From Megaustenia siamemsis (lineage: Eukaryota > Mollusca > Gastropoda > Stylommatophora > Ariophantidae), in the NCBI GenBank assembly GCA_032433765.1, contig JAVIAB010000047.1, positions 14,373,107-14,437,106 of the forward strand: a stretch of 64,000 nucleotides of DNA, read 5' to 3'. This document shows, one piece after another, positions 22,090-32,159 of the stretch (its first letter is position 1; each line of letters opens with the position of its first letter). The notes below the pieces were generated by a model. The model ran no database searches, was not told where the DNA came from, and was given only the letters and a program-made list of their open reading frames with translations. The position numbers and the translations under genes are program-made.

Positions 22090-23438
22090 TCATACTTCTA
22101 CCATCTCTACCTTTATTATATCACACCCACACTTCACTCATCTGTTTCCTCACTATATCTCACCCTTACTTCTCCCATCTCTACTCTCATTGTATATAAC
22201 CCACAGCTCTCTCACCTCTACCCTCATATCTCACACACACTTCTTTCTCAAACCTCATTATATCTCATCCTCACAATATCTCACCTACACTTCTCCTGTC
22301 TCTACCGTAATTATATCTCATCATCACAATATCTCACCTACACTTCTCCTGTCTCTACCGTAATTATATCTCATCCTCACAATATCTCACCTACACTTCT
22401 CCTGTCTCTACCGTAATTATATCTCATCCTCACAATATCTCACCTACACTTCTCCTGTCTCTACCGTAATTATATCTCATCATCACAATATCTCACCTAC
22501 ACTTCTCCTGTCTCTACCGTAATTATATCTTATCCTCACAATATCTCACCTACACTTCTCCTGTCTCTACCGTAATTATATCTCATCATCACAATATCTC
22601 ACCTACACTTCTCCTGCCTCTACCGTAATTATATCTCATCCTCACAATATCTCACCTACACTTCTCCTGTCTCTACCGTAATTATATCTCATCATCACAA
22701 TATCTCACCTACACTTCTCCTGTCTCTACCGTAATTATATCTCATCATCAGAATATCTCACCTACACTTCTCCTTTCTCTACCGTAATTATATCTCATCA
22801 TCACAATATCTCACCTACACTTCTCCTGTCTCTACCGTAATTATATCTCATCCCCACAATATCTCACCTACACTTCTCCTGTCGCTACCGTAATTATACC
22901 TCATTCTCTCAATATCTCACCTACACTTCTCCTTTCTCTACCATAATTATATCTCATTCTCTCAATATCTCACCTACACTTCTCCTTTCTCTACCATAAT
23001 TATATCTCATCCTCACAATATCTCACCTACACTTCTCCTGTCTCTACCGTAATTATATCTCATCCTCACAATATCTCACCTACACTTCTCCTGTCTCTAC
23101 CGTAATTATATCTCATCCTCACAATATCTCACCTACACTTCTCCTGTCTCTACCGTAATTATATCTCATCCTCTCAATATCTCACCTACACTTCTCCTGT
23201 CTCTACCATAATTATATCTCATCCTCTCAATATCTCACCTACACTTCTCCTGTCTCTACCGTAATTATATCTCATCCTCACAATATCTCACCTACACTTC
23301 TCCTTTCTCTACCATAATTATATCTCATCCTCACAATATCTCACCTACACTTCTCCTGTCTCTACCGTAATTATATGTCATCATCACAATATCTCACCTA
23401 CACTTCTCCTGTCTCTACCGTAATTATATCTCATCCTG
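22090..23438. repeat. 53-bp satellite, about 22 units
   Basis: The unit contains CACAATATCTCACCTACACT and CTCTACCGTAATTATATCTC. Before 22265 the units are diverged, and afterwards they are very similar with CATCATCAC, CATCCTCAC and CATTCTCTC subtypes. 53 is not a multiple of three, so no long frame is maintained. A SINE begins exactly after the last unit. Confidence 0.95.
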
Positions 23439-23755
23439 GGCCTTGGTAGCCAAGTTGGGAGTACAACCCGACTGGACTACCGACGTTCGGACAACCCGTG
23501 TTCGATTCCGACTGGAAGCAGTGTGAGTTGTACTCGTGGTTGGGAACAAAATATCCCCCCCCCCTTCCTTTTGCGGTCGACCCAACCGCTGGCAGAAATG
23601 GGTACCAGGGTACTACTCTGGGAATGCGAGGAATGCCGTCTCGCATCCTGATCTTCGATCCTTGGAGCGACACTATCCAGAAGTCTCAGAACACTCGGCA
23701 GCCGTGCACATATTGTTGAAAACTCGCGCGCTAAGTAGCCAACTCTAGTCTCGTA
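23439..23755 (+). repeat. SINE-4 (tRNA-like head)
   Basis: GGTAGCCAAGTTGGGAGTAC resembles a tRNA D-arm region, and GTGTTCGATTCCGACTGG has a B-box about 60 bases on. The head is followed by a CCCCCCCCCC run and a longer tail. Single copy in this window. Confidence 0.6.
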
Positions 23756-24239
23756 CTTGACCTTTATTACATCTCACCCACCATTCTCCCACTTCTCACG
23801 TGTGTTCACATCTTTCCATCCACCGGACACCCACAAACATGATCTAATCACGTGTCATATGACACACACACCCAACACGAGCTCTCACGGGGGCTACTAT
23901 TTTCCGTCTGTTAAAGTGAAACTATTGTTCCCGTTAGGTTGTCGAGGCTGACGCGCATTTTGAAATACTTACCAAGGTCAAGTTCTTAGGGACAAACGTT
24001 TCCCAGGACAGAGTTTATGACCTGTGAAGGTTCTTATACAGTTTGTGACGTCACGACTAGCGAATGTGTTAGTGACATATTTATAACCGGAAAATGATTT
24101 TAAGACCTACATTAAGGAAATGTTAAAATGGCGTTCATCAATTGGTCTTTATGTTATTCTAAACACTACAAAACGATTGAATGGAAAACTTCAATTATTA
24201 GAGTTTGATAGCAACTGTTTGAGAACAGTTACCAGAATG
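23756..24239. other. Unassigned spacer
   Basis: CTCACCCACCATTCTCCCAC near 23774 is a diverged echo of the preceding satellite. Nothing else is recognised. Confidence 0.4.
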
Positions 24240-24520
24240 TGTCGGCTAAACTAAATAAGTAGTTAAACAAAACTGTTAAACAGGTTACAAGAGTTGGGCA
24301 TAATGTATGTAATGATATACGGGAGGAAATTGAGATGGATAGGCTTCATGATAAGGTGAGGTGTAGAAACAAGGAGTGAGATTCTTACTGAAAGTGGGGA
24401 ATGATAGCGGAATGCCAAAGTGGCCGAAAAAGGTGGAGGCAAACATGTAAAGTGTGGGCCAGTCGACGGACACGCTGTGAACGGTTGAAGTTAACTGTGG
24501 CAGGGCAATTTTGTTGCTGC
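24240..24520 (+). pseudogene. Possible decayed LINE C-terminus
   Basis: LRWIGFMI and GRKRWRQTCKVWA-like phrases in different frames recall the R-W-x-G-H-V and G-R-x-x-x-x-W boxes of LINE proteins. Several stops and shifts; weak call. Confidence 0.35.
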
Positions 24521-24539
24521 CGTAAGATTTACACTAATG

Positions 24540-24850
24540 TAATGGGAGACTGGTTGGTCTCGAGGCAAGACGCCGGCCTTGAGACAGAGAGGTTGTGGGT
24601 TCAAATCCCGGCTACACCGGTTAGGATTTGTATTTATGATTTATCTCTGCGGCAACCACCCCTGGTCTGAGTCAGCGAGGCCCGGCCTGAAACGTCAAAT
24701 ACTCATCGACGGAAAAAAATGAGTACCTCCGAAGTCGGAGTTATCTGCCTGTGCGGCGAGGGACCCTTGTGCACACGGCTTCCAGGGAAAAATGGATTAG
24801 CACGCAAATTTCAGTTCCTAGTTTCTAGGGACTTCGTCAGAGGTAAAAGC
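24540..24850 (+). repeat. SINE-5 (tRNA-headed)
   Basis: GACTGGTTGGTCTCGAGGCA (A-box region) and GTTGTGGGTTCAAATCCCGG (B-box) are spaced as in a tRNA. The body contains GTCAGCGAGGCCCGGCCTGA and GAGTACCTCCGAAGTCGGAG. A degraded 3' end follows. Confidence 0.7.
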
Positions 24851-25235
24851 TGACGAACGAAAAAAAACACACAAATGTAACAGAAGTTTGGGTTATCTTT
24901 TCGGATATCTCTCGTGATTGCGGTACTTTGTGGCAGTTCATTTCTCCTGACGATATAACTCCGAGGACATCTAATTTGTTGGCACTACGTCAAGCTCATC
25001 AGATGACCGTAGTCGATTCGCCCTTGAGAAACGTCACTTAGCTTCTTTAGTCCTGAAAATGTTTGCGATTATTTTCCTATTGCAATGGCACTTCATGCTT
25101 TCATTACTTTTTTTAGTATAGGTGAATATGATCATCTAACCGAGACTAATCCCACTAATTTCTTGACATTTTAAGAAAGGGTGGACAGCGGTGTTTGAGT
25201 GACGAGCGTTCGCTACCAACCAGATGCCCTGGATT
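24851..25235. other. Unassigned spacer
   Basis: No recognised element. Confidence 0.35.
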
Positions 25236-26242
25236 TAACTCCCCGTTGTGGTGAGATTTTGTTCGTACTGACAAAATTATGAATCCATTCAGACACTCTT
25301 TTTAATTTTCATAAATGACACCGTAATGACCATTCTACCCAGAATACACTCAGCAGTATACGCAGATGATCTGTCGTTATGTGCTCGCTAGGAAAGTATG
25401 TCGGTGGCTGGACCCAGGATGCAAGAAGCCCTAGGTGAACTTGAAAAATGGACGAACACCTGGTTCTTACCAATCAACGGAAAAAAATAATACATTTACA
25501 ATTTTCAGCCTATCAAGAAACACACTCTCTGCAAACTTGAAGATAAAATACCATACATTCCCTGTTGACCAAAACCCAGCATATATTGACGTCACCGTGA
25601 ATCGCAGAATGACTTAGAAAAATCAGATAGACAGAGCAAGGAAAAAAGTCAGAAAACGAACAAATATTATGAAGAAATTGGCAGGAACGGACTGGGGAGC
25701 AGACAGCAATATTTCGAAAAAGAATATACTTAGGAAGAGTCAGACCAGTTCTAAAGTATGGAATCACAGCCTAGGATATGGCTTTCAAATCACGCTTTAG
25801 CAAAATTAACAGAACACAGAACCAAGCTGCCCGTATCATCACTGGTGCTATGAAATCTACACCTATCAAGACTCTAGAAACAGTAAAAGGTTTACAACCC
25901 TTAGATGACAGACATGTCCCTAAAGTATAGCAACAAGCGGAGAAATATAGAAGGCTCCTTAGCCAATCCATGCACCAAAGAATATCTGGTTCGGGAATTG
26001 TACGACTAAAGAGGAGCAACTTCGCTGCAATTGGCAATGGGACTAACTACTGGAGACCCAGTACTTTCCCAAACAATATCGAAACCCTTGGACCCATCTG
26101 ATATGTCTCCTAATGTAAAACATAAAATACCAGAACTTAAGGAAAATATAACAGGAATCATGAACAAAGGCACACAATCAGACACAGAAAGAAGACACGT
26201 AGCAGAAAAACACATACCAAGATACACCTTTTCCTGTATGAA
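25236..26242 (+). pseudogene. Jockey-like LINE reverse transcriptase, frameshifted
   Basis: Plus-strand readings in shifting frames give LFNFHKxHRN..RIHSAVYADDLSL-type residues (RT motif C, YADD), QEALGELEKWTNTWFLPIN, IMKKLAGTDWGAD, NQAARIITGAMKSTPIKTLE, GLQPLDDR, and NNIETLGP further on. The order and spacing are those of the RT-to-RNase H region of Jockey-clade LINEs. Stops and shifts make it inactive. It is cut at 26242 by LINE C in the opposite orientation, and its likely C-terminus reappears at 27915-28105. Confidence 0.82.
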
Positions 26243-27785
26243 TTTTTTGTTCTAGCAGTTTTCTTTTAAAGATATTTTATCAAATCTCGCCATCTGTCTC
26301 TGTTCTGTGCAAGCAGCTCTATCTCATTGAGGGAGCCGATTCCTGCTGCTCTTGCCTCTCTCATCAATGTTCTTCTCAGTGTCTCCCTGGATCTTCCTCT
26401 TTTTCTTTTACCTGTTGTTTCCCATATGAGGGCTTGCTTTGCTATTCGATTATTATCTCTTCTCATCACATGTCCAACGTATGACCATCGTCTTTTCTTT
26501 ATTACTGAAGATATTAGTGGTTGATTGGCGATTTCTCTAATTTCCTCGTTTGTTTTGAATTCGTTCCATTCTATACCAAGTATTTTCCTTAGACATTTAT
26601 TTTCGAATGCATTCAACTTTGTTTCTATATATCTTGTTGTTTTCCAGCTTTCACACGCATACGTAAGGGTTGATAGTACATTTGATTTGAATAGCCTAAG
26701 TTTTGTGTTTGTGCTGATGAGTTTTGATTTCCACAGCTTTTCAAGGCTTCTGAAAGACATTGCTGCTTTAGCCATTCTGATTCTAATTTCTTTGCTCGTA
26801 TCCCCTTCTCGATCAATGTGACTTCCAAGATAGATAAAGTGATCGATCTTTTCTACTGGTTTGTTTTCCATGTATATTTTGTCACTTGTTGGAATTAAAC
26901 TTTTCATGACTTTAGTCTTTTCATGATTGACCTCAAGCCCAATTTTGCTGGCTATTGATGATAGTTCATTTGTGTTTTCCTGCATCGTTTTTATCTGACT
27001 GCTGATGAGAACTATGTCATCAGCAAAGTCGAGGTTCTCCAAATGGTCTCCTTGTATCCATTCGATGCCTTTATTACCAGTGCAGCATTTCTTCATTATG
27101 AAGTCCATAACAATTCCAAATAACAAGGGCGATAAAATACATCCTTGTTTAACCCCAGTTTCTATTGGGAAACATTCGCTCAGTCCTTCCTCTGTTCGAA
27201 CTACACATGTGTAACCATCATACATGTCTTTGATAATATTTATGATTTTTTATGGTAAACCATATTACTTCAGAATTTTCCACAAAGAATCTCTATGAAT
27301 ACTATCAAATGCTTTTTTGAAGTCGATGAAGTTAAGTACAAAAGGTTTTTGCTTTTCAATGTGTTCCTCCAATATAAGTCGTAGAGGGAAAATGTGGTCA
27401 AGACAGCTTCTCCCTTTTCTAAACCCCGCCTGTTCTTCACGCATTACTGTATCTATTGAATCCTTTATTCTATTTAGGATGATTTTGCAGAATAACTTTG
27501 AGGCAACTGACAAAAGTGTCACGCCTCTCCAGTTGTTACAATCTCTAAGATTGCCCTTTTTTTGGATCTTAACAATGATTCCTTTTTTCCATTTATGAGG
27601 CGTCTTCTCTGTTTTCCAAATGATGTTGAACATTTTTTTGAGATGTATTAGATTATGGCTATCAATTGCCTTGAGGATCTAAACTGTTAACTTATCCTCT
27701 CCAGCAGCCTTGTTAGTGGTCATAAGCTTTAAGGTGGTTTCTATTTCACTCAAGGTGAAGTCATCTAAATTTGCATCTAATTAGG
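26243..27785 (-). pseudogene. LINE-C reverse transcriptase, best copy, three in-frame stops
   Basis: On the minus strand one frame runs from 27785 down to the stop before 26266, interrupted only by stop codons at 27679-27681, 27265-27267 and 27250-27252. Motifs in order: KKGNLRDCNNWRGVTLLS, QAGFRKGRSCLDHI, FIDFKKAFDS (motif A), GVKQGCILSPLLFGIVMDF (motif B), FADDIVLIS (motif C), YLGSHIDREGDTSKEI, YVGHVMRRDNNRIAKQAL and NRDRWRDLIKYL. All catalytic aspartates are present. The N-terminal endonuclease is missing (5' truncation). It lies inside the Jockey copy. Loss by nonsense substitutions rather than indels suggests a fairly young copy. Confidence 0.9.
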
Positions 27786-27905
27786 ATAAATAATAATACA
27801 TAAATATTATTATATGGGGAACTTCCGAGGCGATAATAGGGAATAATAGAACAAAGAAGCATGTGTTAGCACTCGGAAAAATTGACAGACAAACAACAAT
27901 AGAAA
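27780..27905 (-). repeat. SINE-2 / composite repeat fragment
   Basis: GGGGAACTTCCGAGGCGATA matches the start of the composite repeats at 5766 and 11930. Confidence 0.6.
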
Positions 27906-27914
27906 ACAACGAAG

Positions 27915-28105
27915 AACAATGTATACACTGGACAACATGACTACAAAACATGTTCTACAGGATTGCCCCCAGCACACAGACTTGAGAAGAGCAATGTGGT
28001 CCACGCCCACCTCCCTGGTAGAGAAACTATATGGGGCAATCGATTCGCTTAAACAAACAGCTGACTTCATGAGAGAGTCTGGAATCCTACTCTGATTGAG
28101 TCTTG
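27915..28105 (+). pseudogene. Jockey-like LINE C-terminus
   Basis: The plus frame reads HVLQDCPQHTDLRRAMW, STPTSLVEKLYGAIDSLKQT and ADFMRESGILL followed by a stop. This is the typical cysteine-bearing end of Jockey-type ORF2. It is probably the end of the copy at 25236-26242, with the RNase H part lost around the LINE-C insertion. Confidence 0.72.
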
Positions 28106-28107
28106 AT

Positions 28108-28108
28108 C

Positions 28109-28173
<65 letters not shown>
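28108..28173. repeat. (GA)n microsatellite
   Basis: About 33 GA dinucleotides directly after the Jockey-like stop, in the position of a LINE 3' tail. Confidence 0.95.
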
Positions 28174-28175
<2 letters not shown>

Positions 28176-28369
28176 CATTCTCTGCACATGACAGCTGTGT
28201 GCACACAAATGAACAATCCTGCACTTCGGTGCGTCTGTGTACATGAACGGAAGCTTTTTACAATTATGCCTTCAACCACAGCTTGTATCCGCTGCCTGTT
28301 TTCGGAGGGCAACATAATGACCACTTACAGGGTATGATCGCTGTCCTAATATATCTCATTGTTAGCCCA
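28174..28369. other. Spacer
   Basis: No feature recognised. Confidence 0.4.
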
Positions 28370-29075
28370 AGAGGTTGTCTGTCTGTCCGTCCCTCCCTCC
28401 GTCCATCCATCTGCCCGCTCGCCCGTCTGTCTACCCGCTCACCCGCCCGCCAGTCTGCCTGGCCGCCCGCCTGCCCGCCAGTCTGCCCGGCCGCTCGCCT
28501 ACTTGCCCGCCAGTCTGCCTGCCCGCTAGTCTGCCTGCCCGCCAGTCTGCCCGGCCGCCAGTCTACCCGGTCTCCCGTCTGCGTGCCTGCCTGCCCGCCA
28601 GTCTGCCCGGCCGCCGGTCTGTCCACACGTGTGCCCGCCTGACTGCCCGTCATTCTGACCGGCCGCCCGTCTGCCCCTGCCCGCCCATCTGCCTGCACGC
28701 CTGCCTGCCCACCCGTCTGTTCGCCTGCCTGTCCACCCTTGTGCCCGCCCGCCCGTCTACCCGCCTGCCTGACCGTCCGTCTGCCCGCTTGCCTGTCCGC
28801 CTGCCTGTCCACCCGTGTGCACGCCCACCCGCCTGCCTGTCCACCCGCCTGCCTGTCCACCCGCCTGCCTGCCCGCCCGTCTACCCGCCTGCCTGACCGT
28901 CCGTCTGCCCGCTTGCCTGTCCGCCTGCCTGTCCACCCGTGTGCCCGCCCACCCGCCTGCCTGTCCACCCGTGTGCCCGCCCACCCGCCTGCCTGTCCAC
29001 CCGTGTGCCCGCCCACCCGCCTGCCCGCCCGCCCACCCGCCTGCCCGGCCACCCGCCTGCCTGCCTGCCTACGCG
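28370..29075. repeat. C-rich degenerate array (CTGCCCGCC / CTGCCTGTCCACCCG)
   Basis: Short blocks of 4 and 8 bases are arranged into larger repeats, for example GTCCACCCGTGTGCCCGCCC at about 28929, 28961 and 28997. Strong strand asymmetry (C and T on plus). Cys/Pro/Arg-rich frames are artefacts. Confidence 0.93.
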
Positions 29076-29117
29076 CATCTTATCATATTCTTATCCTCAT
29101 AACCAAAATCATTATCA

Positions 29118-29500
29118 TAGAGTGCCGTCTCCGCAACGAAGGTTGGCTACCATGGAGCGCCATTCTGATCTGTCTCTTGCTTTGATGGTGCATGTTGTCA
29201 CAGGATAATTTGTCCATCTTTTGAAGTTACTCGTCCATGTTAGTCTTGGTCTGCCTCTGCCTCTTTTACCTTGTTTTTCCCCTCCAGGATTACTTTTAGT
29301 AGGCTGTTGAGTCTTTTAACATGGCCCAAAAATCGCATTTGTCTTGTTTGAATTGTGCTTAGTAGTTCTCTTTTCATTTTTAATTGTTTTAAGACTTCAT
29401 CGTTTGTTTTCTTTTCCTTCCATCCAATTCTACCTATTCTTCTATCCACATTTCAAAGGCTTCAATTCTCTGTTCTGTTTTCTTGTCTAATGTCCATGTT
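29118..29500 (-). pseudogene. LINE-D, 3' half of a copy split by the palindrome
   Basis: Minus-strand reading: WTLDKKTEQRIEAFEMW-type start at 29491, then RRIGRIGWKEKKTNDEVLKQ, MRFLGHVKRLNSLLKVILEG and the noncoding 3' end with ATGGTAGCCAACCTTCGTTG in reverse complement. The sequence joins, across the inserted palindrome, to 40022-40424. CATGTT at 29495-29500 is one copy of the target duplication. Confidence 0.9.
29495..29500. other. 6-bp target site duplication, left copy (CATGTT)
   Basis: Identical to 40022-40027. The uninterrupted relative at 57760-57780 has only one AACATG (same bases, other strand). Confidence 0.9.
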
Positions 29501-29978
29501 AGTAGTATATCAGGAAGGATTTGATTAGTATTTGACCCGTAAATTAACAAAGATATATAGTAGGCGCGCGGCGCGCCTAATGTACTGTAGGCGCAGGGGG
29601 AGTTAACCGTGACCGCTGGTACCAGTGACCCCGGAAGTGACCTGTTTATGTCTGGTGTATGCTGACTTTGGAGTTCTTTATGTACTTGATCGTTAGTGAT
29701 AGGTTAGTAGATTATACAACATCAATGAAAAACAATCAATATAAAACAGAAGACAAAGATATATTTTATTCTTTTATTATCTCAATAGGTGTATAACATA
29801 CATTGATATTATATAACATTACAAAAATATTCAGTACACGAAGTAAATATATAGTACAAGGATAACATTTAGTTATACCTATGTAGTTGGATGTCTGCTT
29901 AGCTATGTGGCGTCGATGAATCATAAGGGGTGAAACTGTTAGAGATTGCTGGGTAGTCTAAACTGGTAGTGTAAAGAG
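29501..29978. repeat. Terminal region of left arm (TIR)
   Basis: Bases between the terminus and the polymerase stop codon. Contains the near-palindrome GGCGCGCGGCGCGCC at about 29574. Mirrored at 39544-40021. Two AATAAA signals lie in the transcript sense of the polymerase (right-arm coordinates 39744-39749 and 39752-39757). Confidence 0.8.
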
Positions 29979-30431
29979 TTAAATATCTAGAGGTGTAGTC
30001 GAGACATTATCATCAGCTACCTTTCTTTTTATATAGAAATAGGAAAGAGCATTTCTTGTTTGACTATAGGAAAATATGGAATTATTTAAGACTTTGAAAC
30101 CCACATTTTTCCCACCTTTGGCCTTTTGCGTGGCGAGAACCTCTAATGAAACCTACATTTTTCCCACCCTTGACCTTTTGCGTGGCGAGAACCTCTAAAA
30201 ACATATCTTTATCTAATTTGTTGTGTTGCTTGCTTAGCCCTTTACAACTGATTTTATCGTAATCCCCACTACAATGGTACGTCTTACTACATAAGCTAAC
30301 AAGAGCTGTCCCTTCGTACTCTAGTTTAAAAAGCCCGGGCGTTCGTTTGGTGTATGCTTTAACACCCTTACAGTTTATACAGTCTGTTTTACTAGTATGT
30401 TCATCGCAGCAATGGGTGTATGGAGGTCGCC
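29979..30431 (-). pseudogene. polB: Polinton DNA polymerase B C-terminus, left-arm copy
   Basis: Exact mirror of 39091-39543 (see that entry). The stop is TTA on the plus strand at 29979-29981, and the 52-bp internal duplication lies at 30095-30198. The gene piece points outward, toward the left terminus. Its 5' side passes directly into the 32-bp array, so no catalytic polymerase motif remains. Confidence 0.82.
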
Positions 30432-31432
30432 TAGTGTGTAATAAGGGCTGTATAGGGGTCGGCTAGTATGTCGTGATGGGTGTACGGAGGTCGTCTAGTG
30501 TGTCATATTGGGTGTATAGAGGGCGTTTAGTGTGTCATGATGGTTGTATAGGGGTCGTCTAGTGTGTCATGATGGTTGTATAGGGGTCGTCTTGTGTGTC
30601 ATGATGGTTGTATAGGGGTCGTCTAGTGTGCCGTGATGGGTGTACGGAGGTCGTCTAGTGTGTCATATTGGGTGTATAGAGGGCGTTTAGTGTGTCATGA
30701 TGGTTGTATAGGGATCGTCTAGTGTGTCATGATGGTTGTATAGGGGTCGTCTAGTGTGCCGTGATGGGTCAATGGAGGTCGGCTAGTATGTCGTGATGGG
30801 TGTACGGAGGTCGTCTAGTGTGTCATATTGGGTGTATAGAGGGCGTTTAGTGTGTCATGATGGTTGTATAGGGATCGTCTAGTGTGTCATGATGGTTGTA
30901 TAGGGGTCGTCTAGTGTGCCGTGATGGGTCAATGGAGGTCGGCTAGTATGTCGTGATGGGTGTACGGAGGTCGTCTAGTGTGTCATATTGGGTGTATAGA
31001 GGGCGTTTAGTGTGTCATGTTGGTTGTATAGGGGTCGTCTAGTGTGTCATGATGGTTGTATAGGGGTCGTCTAGTGTGCCATGATGGGTACATGGAGGTC
31101 GGCTAGTATGTCGTGATGGGTGTACGGAGGTCGTCTAGTGGGGTATGATGGTTGTATGGAGGTCGTCTAGTGTGTCATATTGGGTGTATAGAGGGCGTTT
31201 AGTGTGTCATGATGGTTGTATAGGGGTCGTTTAGTGTATCGTGAGGGGTGTATGGAGGTCGTCTACTGTGTCGTGAGGGGTGTATGGAGGTCATCTGGTG
31301 TGGTATGTAGGGTGTATGGAGGTCATCTAGTGTGATATAAGGCTGTATGCCGGGCGTCTAGTGTGACATGAGGGCTGTATACCGGGCGCCTAGTGTGGTA
31401 TGTGTGGTGTATGGCGGTTGTCTGGTATATCA
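30416..31432. repeat. 32-bp array, left arm
   Basis: About 32 units containing GGTCGTCTAGTGTGTCATGA and TGGTTGTATAGG, with subtypes TGTACGGAGG, TGTATAGAGG and TCAATGGAGG arranged in repeated blocks of five or six units. The unit resembles the polymerase coding sequence just outside it (minus-strand CGACCTCCATACACCCAT then CATACTAG), so the array seems to have grown from it. Confidence 0.92.
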
Positions 31433-31850
31433 TACTTTAATCAACCAATAAGAAAAATGAAGGAACATTACATTCAACATTACTTATCTTAACTACTTTA
31501 CATCAATACAGTTGAATAACGTGTTATCGTTAAGTCTTACCATACTTTAAGAGAAAACATTCAAACTTACAGCGTAAAATATAGTCTCAATCATCTACAC
31601 CGAATATAACCTGTTATCGATAAGCCTTAACATACTTTAAGAGAAAACAAGCCAACTTACGGTGCAAAACTCCGCTAGTGTGAACAGTAACTTTCCTTGA
31701 ATCAATCAAACTTATAACGCCGTCTAGTTTAAATATAACCTGGTAAGAAATGAATAAATTAGCCAATCAGCGAGTGAGTACGTCAACATCGCTTGATAGC
31801 GGGATTAACCAATCAGAAAAGAGTATTAACATAGGAGGCGGGGCGAAGAA
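31433..31850 (+). promoter_or_regulatory. CCAAT-rich upstream region of the left 102-codon ORF
   Basis: CCAAT occurs in AACCAATAAGAAAAA (31443), AGCCAATCAGCGAGTG (31761), AACCAATCAGAAAAGAG (31808) and again inside the ORF (31869). A roughly 110-bp duplication brings CATACTTTAAGAGAAAACA (31541 and 31629) and GTTATCGATAAG. Clustered CCAAT boxes before an ATG suggest a promoter; this is inference. The mirror copy is 37672-38089. Confidence 0.45.
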
Positions 31851-32159
31851 ATGGCTGACAGGTGGATTAACCAATCAGAAAAGCGCGTTAGCCCAAGCGT
31901 AGGTAGTGGCTGTCGGGTCAGCAGTGGGGGAAAAATGCGGGGTGGTGGGTTACTTGAACTCGTTTTGACCCCTGAGGCAATTCCAGAAGAGTTCTATGAT
32001 CTCATTTTGACCGCTGAAGGCTTTAATACCAATGTTTCCCACTTCAACGAACGACATACATCATTAAAGGTGATTACTTCAGCTCTTAGACTTTGGAGTT
32101 CCATATCTTTATCACTTCAACGAATGACAGACAACAGTAAAGATGATCATTTCAGGTAA
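31851..32159 (+). CDS. Hypothetical 102-residue ORF, left-arm copy, possible first exon
   Basis: ATG at 31851 after a CCAAT-rich stretch. The product begins MADRWINQSEKR, has a glycine/serine-rich part, then LTPEAIPEEFYDLILTAEGF and a neutral C-terminal half. I do not recognise the family. The stop overlaps GGTAAGAAAA at 32155, a good splice-donor-like sequence, so the true product may continue in another exon. The mirror copy at 37363-37671 is identical and converges on the loop. It could be a Polinton accessory gene, a captured host exon or noncoding. Confidence 0.4.
   Translation: MADRWINQSEKRVSPSVGSGCRVSSGGKMRGGGLLELVLTPEAIPEEFYDLILTAEGFNTNVSHFNERHTSLKVITSALRLWSSISLSLQRMTDNSKDDHFR

Noticed and set aside
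22265..23438. CRISPR-like or regulatory repeat array at 53-bp period
   Set aside because: Whole units repeat, including the would-be spacers; it is an ordinary satellite.
28264..29185. Cys/Pro- and Gly/Arg-rich proteins on both strands
   Set aside because: Low-complexity C-rich array; no conserved spacing or signal peptide.
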